Shown: piece after piece, positions 15,535 through 25,128 of the stretch
Position numbering within the stretch: the stretch's first letter is position 1
Layout of the letters: each line of letters begins with the position of its first letter
DNA from: Leptolyngbyaceae cyanobacterium HOT.MB2.61
GTDB lineage: Bacteria > Cyanobacteriota > Cyanobacteriia > Leptolyngbyales > Leptolyngbyaceae
Reading direction: 5' to 3'
Length of the DNA stretch: 32,715 bases
Assembly (NCBI GenBank): GCA_023511615.1
Contig: JAIMBL010000026.1
Span: 1 to 32,715 of the forward strand
Notes under the pieces: model-generated
Told to the model about the DNA's origin: nothing
The model's input: the letters and a program-made list of their open reading frames with translations, nothing else
Database searches by the model: none
Program-made: the position numbers and the translations under genes

Positions 15535-16605
15535 ATGGATTCAAAACTTGCCACACAGAGATTGCCCTTTTTCCCACTACTTCTAATTGCCCCCTTCTTC
15601 TTCTGGGGAACCGCAATGGTTGCTATGAAGGGCGTAATTCCCAATACAACTCCTCTATTCATGGCAGGGGTTCGTCTTGTGCCTGCGGGACTGCTGGTGC
15701 TGCTAGTTGGCCTGGTAATGGGCAGGCCCCAGCCGAGGGGATGGCTGGCATGGCTGTGGATTTCTTTGTTTGCGCTGGTCGATGGTGCTCTATTTCAAGG
15801 CTTTCTGGCAGAGGGTCTGGTCAGAACGGGAGCTGGTCTCGGTTCGGTCATGATTGACTCTCAACCTCTGGCGGTTGCGCTCATGGCCCTCTGGTTGTTT
15901 GGAGAAAAAATTGGGTTGTGGGGCTGGCTGGGGCTGGCTTTGGGGGTGACTGGAATCAGCCTCTTGGGATTGCCCGATGAGTGGATTCTGGCTGTTCTAC
16001 AGAACCACTCCCTTCCCGAAGGCTGGCAGGAGGGAGTCCATTTGCTGAGTGACCTGTTCCAGAACGGGCAATGGTTGATGCTACTGGCGGCTCTGTCAAT
16101 GGCGGTTGGTACGGTGGTAATGCGGTATGTCAGCCATCATGCCGATCCGGTAACGGCTACAGGCTGGCACATGATCCTGGGGGGGCTGCCGCTGTTTGCC
16201 CTTTCTTCTCAGTTTGAAACAGCACAAATTGTTCATCTAAATCTTTCAAATTGGGCGGCAATGGGCTATTCCACTGTGTTTGGCAGTGCGATTGCCTACG
16301 GTCTGTTCTTCTACTTTGCAGCCAGTGGAAGTCTTACCAGCCTCAGTTCCCTCACTTTTCTCACGCCTGTTTTTGCCCTTATGTTTGGCAATCTCTTTCT
16401 GAGTGAAATGTTAAGCCCCATCCAGTGGATTGGCGTGGGTTTGACTCTGGTCAGCATTTATTTGATCAATCAGCGGGATGTTATTTCTGAGAAAATTAGT
16501 CAGCTTCAGAAAAGGCCAGCCTCAGAAGCAAACCATTTACCCCAGGCAGAATCTTCTGTTGTGAATTTTCCCAAGCTGCCTGTACGTGTGGCTGAGCCGG
16601 AATAG
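15535..16605 (+). CDS. EamA/DMT-family transporter
   Basis: An inner-membrane protein of 356 residues from the ATG at 15535, with about ten hydrophobic segments in two EamA halves. The first half begins LLLIAPFFFWGTAMVAMKG, the WG element typical of drug/metabolite transporters; the second starts near WLMLLAALSMAVGTVVMRY. The C-terminus is a hydrophilic tail of about 45 residues. The frame is open from a TTG at 15472, but the ATG leads directly into the first membrane segment. Substrate cannot be told from sequence; relatives move amino acids, metabolites or drugs. It is followed by a glycosyltransferase gene in the same direction after an 18-bp tandem duplication. Confidence 0.9.
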   Translation: MDSKLATQRLPFFPLLLIAPFFFWGTAMVAMKGVIPNTTPLFMAGVRLVPAGLLVLLVGLVMGRPQPRGWLAWLWISLFALVDGALFQGFLAEGLVRTGAGLGSVMIDSQPLAVALMALWLFGEKIGLWGWLGLALGVTGISLLGLPDEWILAVLQNHSLPEGWQEGVHLLSDLFQNGQWLMLLAALSMAVGTVVMRYVSHHADPVTATGWHMILGGLPLFALSSQFETAQIVHLNLSNWAAMGYSTVFGSAIAYGLFFYFAASGSLTSLSSLTFLTPVFALMFGNLFLSEMLSPIQWIGVGLTLVSIYLINQRDVISEKISQLQKRPASEANHLPQAESSVVNFPKLPVRVAEPE

Positions 16606-16632
16606 TTTGGTTTACCGGAATAGTTTGGTTTA
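16597..16632 (+). repeat. Perfect 18-bp tandem duplication
   Basis: CCGGAATAGTTTGGTTTA occurs twice in a row (16597-16614 and 16615-16632). The first copy contains the stop codon of the EamA gene, and the second ends 3 bp before the GTG of the next gene. Identity of the copies suggests a recent duplication that widened the junction by 18 bp. Confidence 0.9.
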
Positions 16633-16635
16633 AGT

Positions 16636-17748
16636 GTGCCTGTCCTTAACCATCCGTTGAATCTCCTCTTGCTATCAACCCCCGTTGGGCCATTGGGTTC
16701 CGGTCTGGGCGGTGGTGTGGAACTGACCCTCCATAACATTGCCAAAGCTTTATCTGAGCGGGGTCATGGGGTAAAGATTGTGGCTCCTGTAGGTTCGGTT
16801 TGCCCGTCTTTTTCGCTGGTGGAAATTCCCGGTGAGTTACAGACCACAGTCCAAAGCGAGGGGCGAGATGCCTGGATTACTCTGCCGCCCGATCCAGTCC
16901 TGGCGAATATGTGGAACTATGCTCGCCAGGTACAGGATGAGTATGATTTGCTGCTGAACTTTGCCTACGATTGGCTCCCCTTTTACCTGACCCCATTTTT
17001 CCAGCGTCCCATTGCCCACCTGGTCAGTATGGGGTCGCTTACCAATGCGATGGATCGGATCATTGGGCAAGTCGCCCTTCAATTTCCCGATACCATTGCT
17101 GTTCACACCCAGGCTCAGGCAGATACCTTTCCGTTTTCAGAGCGTTGCCGTCCTATTGGTAACGGGTTGGATCTCTCCCTTTATCAGTTCTGTCCTGAGC
17201 CTGCCGATTACCTGGGCTGGGTGGGGCGAATCGCACCGGAAAAGGGGTTGGAGGATGCAGTCGCAGCGGCCCAAAAAACGGGAGTGCTGCTCAAAATCTG
17301 GGGAGTTTTGCAAGATGTCCCCTACTGGCACGCTATCTGCGATCAGTTTCCCAATGGGCCTGTTCGCTATGAGGGATTTTTGCCTACCCAGGAATTGCAA
17401 CAGGAACTGGGGAAATGTCGGGCGTTGCTGATGACACCGCGCTGGGTAGAAGCGTTTGGCAATGTGGCGATAGAAGCGATCGCCTGCGGAGTTCCCGTCA
17501 TCGCCTACCGAAGAGGCGGCCCTGCCGAAATCATTACCGATGGCAAAACTGGCTGGCTGGTAGAACCGGATAGCGTTGATGGACTGGTGCAGGCAATCGC
17601 CCGGCTTGACCAGATCGACCGCTATGTCTGCCGCCAGCAAGCGGAAGCTGAATACTCCCTGGCAGCGATGGGCGATCGCCTGGAGCAATGGTTTGCAGAG
17701 ATAGCAGGAATCAGAAATCAGGAGCCAGAGGGGGAAAGGAGTGGATAA
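16636..17748 (+). CDS. GT4-family glycosyltransferase, possibly tetrahydrobiopterin glucosyltransferase-like
   Basis: A 370-residue GT-B enzyme. The N-terminal domain begins LLLLSTPVGPLGSGLGGGVE, including the glycine-rich acceptor loop. The C-terminal domain has GRIAPEKGLEDAV and the donor-binding EAFGNVAIEAIACGVPV segment with the E-x7-E spacing of GT4 retaining transferases. The N-terminal LSTPVGPLGSG phrase recalls cyanobacterial proteins annotated as UDP-glucose:tetrahydrobiopterin glucosyltransferase, but this is from memory and the acceptor is uncertain. It starts at a GTG without a clear ribosome-binding site, 30 bp after the EamA stop, so it probably depends on upstream transcription. 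Confidence 0.9.
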   Translation: MPVLNHPLNLLLLSTPVGPLGSGLGGGVELTLHNIAKALSERGHGVKIVAPVGSVCPSFSLVEIPGELQTTVQSEGRDAWITLPPDPVLANMWNYARQVQDEYDLLLNFAYDWLPFYLTPFFQRPIAHLVSMGSLTNAMDRIIGQVALQFPDTIAVHTQAQADTFPFSERCRPIGNGLDLSLYQFCPEPADYLGWVGRIAPEKGLEDAVAAAQKTGVLLKIWGVLQDVPYWHAICDQFPNGPVRYEGFLPTQELQQELGKCRALLMTPRWVEAFGNVAIEAIACGVPVIAYRRGGPAEIITDGKTGWLVEPDSVDGLVQAIARLDQIDRYVCRQQAEAEYSLAAMGDRLEQWFAEIAGIRNQEPEGERSG

Positions 17749-17775
17749 GTGGACGGACAGATGAGTGGATGAGTG

Positions 17776-17810
17776 TAGCCCCTAATCTCTAGCCCCTAGC
17801 CCCTCTGCCA
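17776..17810. repeat. Degenerate heptamer tandem repeat (TAGCCCC)
   Basis: Units TAGCCCC, TAATCTC, TAGCCCC, TAGCCCC and TCTGCCA lie in the 81-bp gap between the convergent glycosyltransferase and UPF0182 genes. The sequence just before (17742-17775) is also low-complexity, GATGAGTG-like. No classical terminator was seen between these genes. Confidence 0.65.
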
Positions 17811-17829
17811 CCCCTCCCCCTATCCTTCC

Positions 17830-20800
17830 TCAGTTCTCATCTAACTGCTCTACCGGACGCACGATGGCAGGAGTGGTAGGCTGAGCTGGATCAAAGATGG
17901 CTCGCAGGGATTGCTCCAGGGTTTCGGCCATAACGATTCGATTTTCGTAGGCAACAATAACCCGTGCCAGAGTTGGCAAACTATTTTGAGTGGCTTCCAG
18001 GTACAGGGGCTCCACATAAAGTAGCGATTGGTTAATGGGGATCACCAGCAGATTCCCTTGAATTGCCTGAGACCCCTGACGGTTCCATAGCGAAATTTGC
18101 TGCGAAATGACCGGATCTTGATTGATCCGGGCTTCAATCTGTTCAATTCCAAAAACTAATTGTTCTTTAGGAAAAACATAGAGCAGGGACTTACCGTAGT
18201 TCTCTCCATCAGAGCGGGCAGCTAGCCATCCTGCCAGATTAGTCCGGGCTCGCGGTGTGAAAGGAAGCAACTGGATAAACTCTTCCGTTGCTTCAAACGG
18301 CAGTTTCATGATCAGGTAATAGGGTTCTACCGATTGTGGCTGATTGCCATAAATCTCAGTGGGTATCTGCCACTGGTCTTCCCGGTTATAAAAAACCTGT
18401 GGATCGGTCATGTGATAGGTCATCAACCGTTCAGACTGGGCTGTAAAAAGGTCAATTGGGTAACGAATATGACTCCGTAAAACGGCTGGCATATCATCCA
18501 ATGGCTTAAACAGATTGGGGAAGATGGCTGACCAGGTTTGAATAATCGGATCTCTGGGATCTGCTACATAGAAATTGACCGAACCGTTGTAGGCATCAAT
18601 GACAACCTTGACCGAGTTGCGGATGTAGTTAAACGAGCTAACACCAGGAACCTGGGTGGGATCGGAGTAGGGATAGCGATCGCTTGATGTGTAGGCATCG
18701 ACGATCCAGTAAAGGTAGTTGGGGGTTATGGAACCGGGGGCTTTTGAATTCGTCCGTTTTTCCTGTCCTTTTTCCCAGGTGCCTTCCACATCTGCCACCA
18801 CGAGATAGGGATCCCGGTCATAGGTTAGAAAAGGAGCGATCGCCCGGATGCGCTGATTAATGTTACGGCGGAATAGCAGTTTAGTCTGGGGCGTAAAGTT
18901 ATTAGTTAGAACCATCTGCCAATCCTTTAAGTAGACAGCAAACAGCCAGCGCCGCCAGAGTGGCCCGATATTCACCCCCCCTGAACCGTCATAGACGTTA
19001 TAAACATTTTCGTTGCCGCTGGGGTAGTCCAGTTCCTGTACCCGCGTCCCCGTCATGATGTAAGTATTGGTCAACTCGCCGTAGTAGATGCGGGGGTGGT
19101 AAATAGGAATTCGCTCGCGAATGAGTGGACTGGAAGTATTCAATGCTCCGGCATCGGCGGTTCCTGCCCCTGTTCCAATATCTTTGACAAAGTAGTAGGG
19201 TAACCCACCTTCTGCCACCTGGTTAACGGGACTCAGGGTAAAGCCATAACCGTGGGTGTAAACCAGGTGTTCGTTAACCCAGGTTTGGGCAATTTGCGGA
19301 ACCGCACTATAGTCCAGTTCACGGGCAGAGATCAAAACCTGCTGGTTTTCAGAGGGAATCGGAGAAGCCAGGGAGGGAGCGATCGCTTCTTTGCTGTCGA
19401 AAGCGTATCGATCAATATCAGCATCGTAGAAGCGATAGTAAAGACGAATTTGCTGGAGTTGACGGTTCGTTTGCAACAGGGGACGCGTGTCCCACAGGCG
19501 AATGTTGCGAACTGTGAGGTCATTCTCTTGCAGAGCAGTGTAAGTAAGCGTGCCCTGGGGATTAAAGGTTTGAACGTCAATACTTTCCAGGTCAAAAGCT
19601 TCTCTGGTGAAGGCAATGTTGTGCTGAATGAAGGGCCTCTCCTGTGCCAGTTCGTTGGGTTGCACTATTATACGCTGAACGATATCAGGCACGAGGGAAC
19701 CAGCGATCACCACCAGTGCTGCATAGCCGCAGAGCAAAACTAGCGTATAAGGGCGAACCTTCTGCGTACCCGTGAGCCGGAAGCCATTGGCAGCAACCTT
19801 GCTTCCATTTTTAGGGACGCCCCAGAATGCCTGCCAGAAAAGGAAAAGAGCGATCGCCACCGCCAGCAAACTCAATATCATATAGGCTGGCAGCACTACT
19901 CTCACATCCGTATAGCTGGCTCCGTAAACAACTCCCCGGGGTGAGTAAAGCAGTTCATAGCGGCTTACCCAGTAGCTCAAAGCCACCACCAGCATCAAGC
20001 CCCCTCCCAGGCCGCACAGGTGCCGCCGCTGCACAGGTGAAAATCCGATAAAACGTCCCTGGCTGAGGCTATCCCCCGACAGCAGGTAAGTCAGCGTGAC
20101 GGCGGCTAATCCGTAAAGCAGCAGCCCCGCCAGCCAAAATTCCAGCAGTATCCAAAACGGCAGAGAAAAAATGTAAAAGCTGATATCTCTTGAGAACAGG
20201 GGATCTGTCTGGTTAAAGGAGGTGGGATGGAAGAACTGCAAAATCTTGCCCCAGTTAGCGGACAGTACCGCACCCAGGGCAACACTCAGGGTCACAGCAA
20301 TCACCCTGAGCAGGATGCTGGGGTAAATCAACAGGGCGATCGCACCCAAAATCAACAGCCCCATGCCCAAAAAGGGAATGAACGGGAAATCGCTCGGAAA
20401 GATTAAATTCCGAATCATTTCCCAGACTGCTTCGGGTCGGAAACGGTCTGGGATGGAAGGCAGCGTCCCCGGCTGCTCCAGTGGCAGCAACCACAACTTC
20501 CACACCACCTGACTGTAGTGGAGGGTGAGGAGACCTAAAAACAAGCTCAATCCCAGAGCCAGGGGAAGCAGCCACCGAAACGGAAGGGAAAGAAAGTAAG
20601 ATGTGGGCGGTGAGAAGTCAACTGAGGATTTTGCTGATGGTCTGCGTTGAAAGTTCCAGACACCTGTTTCCCTGATTCGGTCAGAAACTTTTCCTGCCCT
20701 CTGGCTGGCCGAGATCTGCAGCCTACGATGCTTCAACTGCTGGGCCAGGTTCAGGTTGCTCAGTAAAAAGAAAAGACTGGCTGAACTGGCGATCGCCCAG

Positions 20801-20952
20801 ATCACTACCTTCGACTGGAGCCGCAGCCAGTAAGCGGAAAGATAGCCTAATTCCTGAAACCACAGGATCTCCCCAATCAAGCGGCAACCCAGCCAGGCTA
20901 CCAGCAGTAGCCCCAGAAATACAACAATGAGCCGGGGTATCCGCCTCTTCAT
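17830..20952 (-). CDS. UPF0182 family large membrane protein
   Basis: A 1,040-residue protein of the UPF0182 family, present in cyanobacteria and actinobacteria with no settled function. About nine hydrophobic segments lie in the first ~430 residues (for example [16 protein letters not shown] near 8-23). A large soluble, probably extracytoplasmic region follows. Family-typical phrases include [53 protein letters not shown] and PIYYGE-like [10 protein letters not shown]. The C-terminus is acidic (PVEQLDEN). Length is usual. It lies 49 bp downstream of thiL on the same strand and may be co-transcribed with it. Confidence 0.95.
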   Translation of the reverse strand: MKRRIPRLIVVFLGLLLVAWLGCRLIGEILWFQELGYLSAYWLRLQSKVVIWAIASSASLFFLLSNLNLAQQLKHRRLQISASQRAGKVSDRIRETGVWNFQRRPSAKSSVDFSPPTSYFLSLPFRWLLPLALGLSLFLGLLTLHYSQVVWKLWLLPLEQPGTLPSIPDRFRPEAVWEMIRNLIFPSDFPFIPFLGMGLLILGAIALLIYPSILLRVIAVTLSVALGAVLSANWGKILQFFHPTSFNQTDPLFSRDISFYIFSLPFWILLEFWLAGLLLYGLAAVTLTYLLSGDSLSQGRFIGFSPVQRRHLCGLGGGLMLVVALSYWVSRYELLYSPRGVVYGASYTDVRVVLPAYMILSLLAVAIALFLFWQAFWGVPKNGSKVAANGFRLTGTQKVRPYTLVLLCGYAALVVIAGSLVPDIVQRIIVQPNELAQERPFIQHNIAFTREAFDLESIDVQTFNPQGTLTYTALQENDLTVRNIRLWDTRPLLQTNRQLQQIRLYYRFYDADIDRYAFDSKEAIAPSLASPIPSENQQVLISARELDYSAVPQIAQTWVNEHLVYTHGYGFTLSPVNQVAEGGLPYYFVKDIGTGAGTADAGALNTSSPLIRERIPIYHPRIYYGELTNTYIMTGTRVQELDYPSGNENVYNVYDGSGGVNIGPLWRRWLFAVYLKDWQMVLTNNFTPQTKLLFRRNINQRIRAIAPFLTYDRDPYLVVADVEGTWEKGQEKRTNSKAPGSITPNYLYWIVDAYTSSDRYPYSDPTQVPGVSSFNYIRNSVKVVIDAYNGSVNFYVADPRDPIIQTWSAIFPNLFKPLDDMPAVLRSHIRYPIDLFTAQSERLMTYHMTDPQVFYNREDQWQIPTEIYGNQPQSVEPYYLIMKLPFEATEEFIQLLPFTPRARTNLAGWLAARSDGENYGKSLLYVFPKEQLVFGIEQIEARINQDPVISQQISLWNRQGSQAIQGNLLVIPINQSLLYVEPLYLEATQNSLPTLARVIVAYENRIVMAETLEQSLRAIFDPAQPTTPAIVRPVEQLDEN

Positions 20953-21001
20953 GGGATAAACCTATCGCGTGGATAGCGAACGAACCTCAACTGTCTAAAG
21001 T

Positions 21002-22063
21002 CTAGCGTTCAAAGGTACTTTCAAAATGCTGAAATCCCCGTTCAAGTGTCAATGGTACCTCTGGATGACTTTTGTCAGCATCAACCAGAACAATTCCAGG
21101 TTCAGCAGTGATGACTCCAACAATGGCCGCTCCTGTTAGCGTGTTCACCAACCGTTGAGCCATCTCTAAAGGCAGACAAAGCACCAGTTCAAAATCTTCC
21201 CCACCGTATAGGGCCCAGTCCAGGGCCTTTTCTGACCCTACCCACGCTACCAGCGCAGGTGGAAGCGGAATTTGACTGCGTTCTACTCTGGCACCGACTC
21301 CACTGGCAGTACAGATTTGAACGATCGCATCCGCCAGACCATCGCTGCTGTCCATCCCGGCAAGGTGGAGCGCAGGGAAGTGAGAGGTAGGGAGGGTAGG
21401 TTGGCTCTTTCCCTCTGCTGCCCAAACCTGCCACAGGAGCGGCAGCACATCCAACCGGGGATTGGGACGCTGGTGAGCCTGGATCAGGGCGGCGCGATCG
21501 CCAGGCTCCAGTTCCTGCCCAGATTCGGGGTGCAGCAGAAGCTCCAGGCCAGCACGGGAGGCACCGTGAATGCCCGTAACCAGGATGGCATCGCCGGGTC
21601 TGGCGGCGGACCGACGAATGATATGGGTAGGCTCGGCTTCTCCAAAGGCCGTAATCGCGATTGTGGTGACGGGCGATCGCACCACGTCCCCTCCGACAAT
21701 GGCCGTTCCGTAAAGTTGTAAACAGTCCACCATGCCCTGGTAAAGCCGTTCTACCCAGGTAACGGGGACGGTTCCCAAAACCGCCAGTCCAACCGTAATG
21801 CCCAGGGGTGAAGCTCCCATTGCTGCGAGATCTGATAAGTTAGCCGCTGCCGCTCGCCAACCAGCATCCTCCGGCTGGGTGGTTTGGTCACTGAAGTGAA
21901 CTCCATCCACCAACAGGTCGGATGTGACAACGAGCGATCGCCCCGGTGATGGCGTCAGTACCGCCCCATCATCTCCCACCAGTTCTGCTGGACAAAAAGA
22001 CTGCAAGCGCTTAAGGAGTCCCTGCTCTCCCACGTCTCGAACCAGCAAACCATCTCTCACCAC
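21002..22063 (-). CDS. thiL: Thiamine-monophosphate kinase
   Basis: Phosphorylates thiamine monophosphate to thiamine diphosphate with ATP, the last step of cofactor synthesis. The 353-residue protein shows the ThiL/PurM-fold motifs VGDDGAVL, SDLLVDGVHF (metal and ATP binding), VGGDVVRSP, GMDSSDGLADA and YGGEDFELVL. It starts at a GTG (22063) that overlaps the end of the small membrane-protein gene by 7 nt, suggesting translational coupling. The UPF0182 gene follows. No thiamine riboswitch was recognised upstream. Confidence 0.96.
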   Translation of the reverse strand: MVRDGLLVRDVGEQGLLKRLQSFCPAELVGDDGAVLTPSPGRSLVVTSDLLVDGVHFSDQTTQPEDAGWRAAAANLSDLAAMGASPLGITVGLAVLGTVPVTWVERLYQGMVDCLQLYGTAIVGGDVVRSPVTTIAITAFGEAEPTHIIRRSAARPGDAILVTGIHGASRAGLELLLHPESGQELEPGDRAALIQAHQRPNPRLDVLPLLWQVWAAEGKSQPTLPTSHFPALHLAGMDSSDGLADAIVQICTASGVGARVERSQIPLPPALVAWVGSEKALDWALYGGEDFELVLCLPLEMAQRLVNTLTGAAIVGVITAEPGIVLVDADKSHPEVPLTLERGFQHFESTFER

Positions 22064-22380
22064 TCATCCCCTGGCTTTTCACTCAGAGGGGTTCTACGAA
22101 GTTTTGGAAATCGGTAGAAGGTATCTCCATCGGCGTCTACTTCAATCTCTGCTCCAAAGTATTTCACCTGAGTATCGAGAAATTGTTTGGTGGTTTCTGC
22201 ATCCACCTTAGCTTCTACTGCCAGCTGAATCAGAGAGAGGCAGCCATTCTCTGCTTCCAATAAGTAGTAAAAGGCTCTTTCCAGCCGCTGCTTTTGTTGA
22301 TGAGTGCTAATTGATCGGATCAGGGCTGAACTGGCCAGCAAGCAAACTCCAGCGATGAAGATCCATTCGAGAATAGCCAT
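22057..22380 (-). CDS. Small single-pass membrane protein of unknown function
   Basis: A 107-residue protein. Residues about 3-23 form one membrane segment (LEWIFIAGVCLLASSALI). The remainder is a soluble domain: two helices (QKQRLERAFYYLLEAENG and LSLIQLAVEAKVDAETTKQFLD) then a short beta hairpin (AEIEVDADGDTFYRF), which looks like a small winged-helix. The TGA stop overlaps the thiL start. I do not recognise a named family; a cytosolic winged-helix tethered to the membrane is my reading of the pattern. Confidence 0.85.
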   Translation of the reverse strand: MAILEWIFIAGVCLLASSALIRSISTHQQKQRLERAFYYLLEAENGCLSLIQLAVEAKVDAETTKQFLDTQVKYFGAEIEVDADGDTFYRFPKLRRTPLSEKPGDEW

Positions 22381-22460
22381 GGCATACAGATAAAACTGGA
22401 TTTTAACGTAGCCATAAACAGAGTTGTTAGTGATGGGAGGGGCAAGGAGAGGGGGGTAGA

Positions 22461-22515
22461 TGAGTTCTGAGTTCTGAGTTTTGAATTCTAAGTTCTAACC
22501 TTGAGTTCTGAATTT
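22461..22515. repeat. Degenerate heptamer tandem repeat (TGAGTTC)
   Basis: About eight units lie in the 177-bp gap between the cyclophilin and small membrane-protein genes: TGAGTTC twice, TGAGTTT, TGAATTC, TAAGTTC, a 6-bp TAACCT, TGAGTTC and TGAATTT. This is the clearest heptamer tract in the window. Confidence 0.85.
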
Positions 22516-22557
22516 TCCCTTCACCCCTCTCCTTCCCTGGCACCTACCTCCTAATTC

Positions 22558-23670
22558 CTACGCCACATTGGGCTCGACTAAATTCTCCAATCCTTTAATC
22601 ACTCTGGCTGACTCAATCTTGTCGCCCGCTTTTAGCTGTCCTAAAACTTCTTTGCCTTCGACTACGAAGCCAAATACAGAATAGCGCCCATCGAGCAAGT
22701 TCAAGCCTGCTGGAGTTAACTCCGGTTCAAATAAGAAGAAGAAGAATTGGGAAGAGCCTCCGTTGGGATCTTCCGCAGGGCGAGCCATTGCCAGAGCCCC
22801 ATAGGCAGAAAAAGGGAGTACGGGCAGATCCTTATATCGTCCGACATCTTCCAGGGTTACTCCGTAGGTAGGAGCCTCATCTCCCTGTACCAAAATTTCT
22901 AGAGGAATGGCCCGATACTTTTTCGTTTTTGGATCAATAAATCCAACTTCGGGACCGGGTGGGTCACCGACTTGCAGAACGTAGGAATCTTCCTGGCGAG
23001 TAAAGGGAAGGCCATTGTAGAAACCTCGCTGTACCAGGTCAACAAAGTTACCAGCCGTCACTGGAGCACTGTAGCCATCCACCACGGCCACCATCCTGCC
23101 TTTGTTGGTGACAAATTCGATGGTGGCGCGTCCTTTCAGCTGGGGCAAATGGCTATATTCCTCTGGCACCTCGTAGGGAAACTTCTGAACCATTAGTTCT
23201 TCAAGTTGCCCTACCAGATTCAATAGGTTGATTCGTTCAGTCAATACTTTTTCCCGGTCTTTTGCTTCCCCAGCAGCCTGAAGCTGGGGGAGGGCTTCTT
23301 TTAATTCGGTAATCAAACGTTCAGCTTCGGGTTTCCGGTCATCAGGAACACTAGCCAGCAAGGCCGCTTCGTGATCGCTCAAAATCCTGGAGGCTTTTTT
23401 GATATCGCTTGAAACCGCACTCCAACGTCGCTGAGCACGGAGTTGCTCTGAAATATCTTCCAGATCTTTTTGCAGCTCACGCACGGTAGGGTTATCGATA
23501 GGCAATGCATTGCGCAGCAGGGCCCTACCATCGGTGATTGCATTTCCAGCAGGCATAGTGCTGGTTCGTTTGGCCGCCGCACTAAGCCCCAGAGATAGAA
23601 CCACCAGCAAAACAAGAGTGACTGCGGTTCTTAGCCAAGACTGAATGCGGTCAAAATTTTTGAATTGCAT
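22558..23670 (-). CDS. Exported cyclophilin-type peptidyl-prolyl isomerase (TLP40/CYP38-like)
   Basis: Catalyses proline cis-trans isomerisation or acts as a chaperone, probably in the thylakoid lumen or periplasm. From the ATG at 23670 it has 370 residues; an ATG at 23694 is also possible. A signal peptide (hydrophobic core AVTLVLLVVLSLGLSAAA) precedes a helical N-terminal domain (about 45-170), like the PsbQ-like bundle of plant CYP38/TLP40. The cyclophilin domain has VDGYSAPVTAGNFVDLVQRG, GLPFTRQ, GALAMARP, SSQFFFFL and RYSVFGFVVEG. Canonical active-site residues are altered, as usual in the TLP40 group. It is divergent from efp, an arrangement common in cyanobacteria. Confidence 0.93.
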   Translation of the reverse strand: MQFKNFDRIQSWLRTAVTLVLLVVLSLGLSAAAKRTSTMPAGNAITDGRALLRNALPIDNPTVRELQKDLEDISEQLRAQRRWSAVSSDIKKASRILSDHEAALLASVPDDRKPEAERLITELKEALPQLQAAGEAKDREKVLTERINLLNLVGQLEELMVQKFPYEVPEEYSHLPQLKGRATIEFVTNKGRMVAVVDGYSAPVTAGNFVDLVQRGFYNGLPFTRQEDSYVLQVGDPPGPEVGFIDPKTKKYRAIPLEILVQGDEAPTYGVTLEDVGRYKDLPVLPFSAYGALAMARPAEDPNGGSSQFFFFLFEPELTPAGLNLLDGRYSVFGFVVEGKEVLGQLKAGDKIESARVIKGLENLVEPNVA

Positions 23671-23885
23671 ATTTAACCATCGCTCGAACGGCATTCATCC
23701 GGGCAACCTGGATAGCGCAGGCAATCCTTTTCCAGGAAAGAGCCCCACGCAAAAGCAGCCCTAACCTCTTATCTTGCCACAGGGGGAGACATCAGAACTG
23801 ACTCTGGCGACTCCTTAGTATTGGTCAGCCTTTGGGGGGTAAAATGGGGTGCCAAGCATTTTCTCAAACGATTTTCAAAGAACTC

Positions 23886-24443
23886 ATGATCTCCAGTAAT
23901 GATTTTCGGCCAGGCGTCAGTATCGAGCTAGACGGGGAGGTCTGGCGGGTCAGGGATTTTCTCCACGTTAAGCCAGGAAAGGGTTCAGCATTCGTGCGCA
24001 CAACGCTTGAAAACGTCAAGACTGGCAAGGTGTTGGAGCGGACTTTTCGGGCGGGTGAAACAGTACCCCAGGCAAACCTAGAAAAAATCACCATGCAGCA
24101 CACCTATAAGGACGGGGAAGACTACGTCTTCATGGATATGGAATCCTATGAAGAGTCGCATTTGAGTGCGAGTCAGATTGGCGATCGCGTCAAGTACCTG
24201 AAAGAAGGGATGGAGGTCAACGTGGTGCGCTGGAATGATCAGATCATGGGGGTTGAATTGCCCAACTCAGTTGTACTGGAAGTGATTCAAACCGATCCGG
24301 GAGTCAAGGGAGATACGGCAACGGGCGGCACCAAACCAGCAATCGTTGAAACTGGAGCCCAGGTGATGGTTCCTTTATTCATCTCCGTTGGGGAACGAAT
24401 CAAGATTGATACCCGCAATGATAGCTATCTGGGTCGAGAATAG
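23886..24443 (+). CDS. efp: Elongation factor P
   Basis: Binds stalled ribosomes between the P and E sites and promotes bond formation at polyproline. The 185-residue protein begins [20 protein letters not shown]. The modification-site loop is [11 protein letters not shown] with Lys32 at the tip. It has all three EF-P domains, the last carrying [16 protein letters not shown]. The frame is open upstream to 23832, but ATG 23886 gives the family N-terminus. No EF-P modifying enzyme is seen nearby. accB follows 177 bp downstream, a neighbourhood conserved in cyanobacteria. Confidence 0.97.
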   Translation: MISSNDFRPGVSIELDGEVWRVRDFLHVKPGKGSAFVRTTLENVKTGKVLERTFRAGETVPQANLEKITMQHTYKDGEDYVFMDMESYEESHLSASQIGDRVKYLKEGMEVNVVRWNDQIMGVELPNSVVLEVIQTDPGVKGDTATGGTKPAIVETGAQVMVPLFISVGERIKIDTRNDSYLGRE

Positions 24444-24620
24444 CTAGTAGGGTTTGCTTTAAGCTCAGCCCGGTTTCAGTCCTGGTTAGGGGTGAATGGG
24501 TGGATGAGTCGATGGGCAGGCTCCGATGGGATGAGTCGTTCTTGCTGACCTCTACCAGAACAGGCAAATAACTAGCGAAATAACGGACAATTGGTGTGAT
24601 TGAAGGGAGCTACGAAGACT

Positions 24621-25121
24621 GTGCCACTGGATTTGAACGAACTCCGCGAACTACTGGCAGCGATTGGTCAGACCGATATTGCGGAACTCACGCTGAAAAG
24701 TACCGATTTTGAGTTGACCGTGCGGAGGGGAGTCCAGGCTGGGGATCTGGCTTCTTCTGGCAGCATCACCGCTGCTCCTTTGCCAGCTCCCGCTGCCAGT
24801 ACTCCGGCACCGTCGGCAAAGGCTGTTCCTGAAGTAGCTCCCACCTTGCCTACCTCCTCGCCGCCACCGAGCAATCGCCGGATGCTGGAGGTGGTTTCTC
24901 CCATGGTGGGTACCTTCTACCGTGCGCCCGCGCCTGATGAACCGCCGTTTGTAGAAGTGGGCGATCGCATCCGCAAAGGGCAAACTGTCTGCATCATTGA
25001 AGCCATGAAGCTGATGAACGAACTGGAGTCAGAAGTTTCTGGGGAAATCGTTGAAATTCTGGTGCAAAACGGCGAACCTGTCGAATACGGTCAGTTGCTG
25101 ATGCGGGTAAACCCCGATTAA
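24621..25121 (+). CDS. accB: Biotin carboxyl carrier protein of acetyl-CoA carboxylase
   Basis: Carries the biotin of acetyl-CoA carboxylase, moving carboxyl groups from biotin carboxylase to the transferase for fatty-acid synthesis. From the GTG at 24621 it has 166 residues: an N-terminal segment ([19 protein letters not shown]), a Pro/Ala/Ser-rich linker (about 45-85) and the biotinyl domain (about 88-166) with MVGTFYRAP and the biotinylation site EAMKLMN, Lys130. The frame also opens at a TTG seven codons upstream (24600); I prefer GTG because cyanobacterial AccB usually starts MPLDxNE. The next gene starts 7 bp after its stop. Confidence 0.97.
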   Translation: MPLDLNELRELLAAIGQTDIAELTLKSTDFELTVRRGVQAGDLASSGSITAAPLPAPAASTPAPSAKAVPEVAPTLPTSSPPPSNRRMLEVVSPMVGTFYRAPAPDEPPFVEVGDRIRKGQTVCIIEAMKLMNELESEVSGEIVEILVQNGEPVEYGQLLMRVNPD

Positions 25122-25128
25122 ACCTTCT

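Noticed and set aside
16506-16745. 79-codon minus-strand frame with a repeated PNYSG phrase
   Set aside because: The repeat is only the translation of the 18-bp tandem duplication read antisense across two real genes.
22064-22557. Thiamine riboswitch upstream of thiL
   Set aside because: thiL is preceded by an overlapping coding gene, and the spacer beyond it contains heptamer repeats; no THI-box phrase was found.
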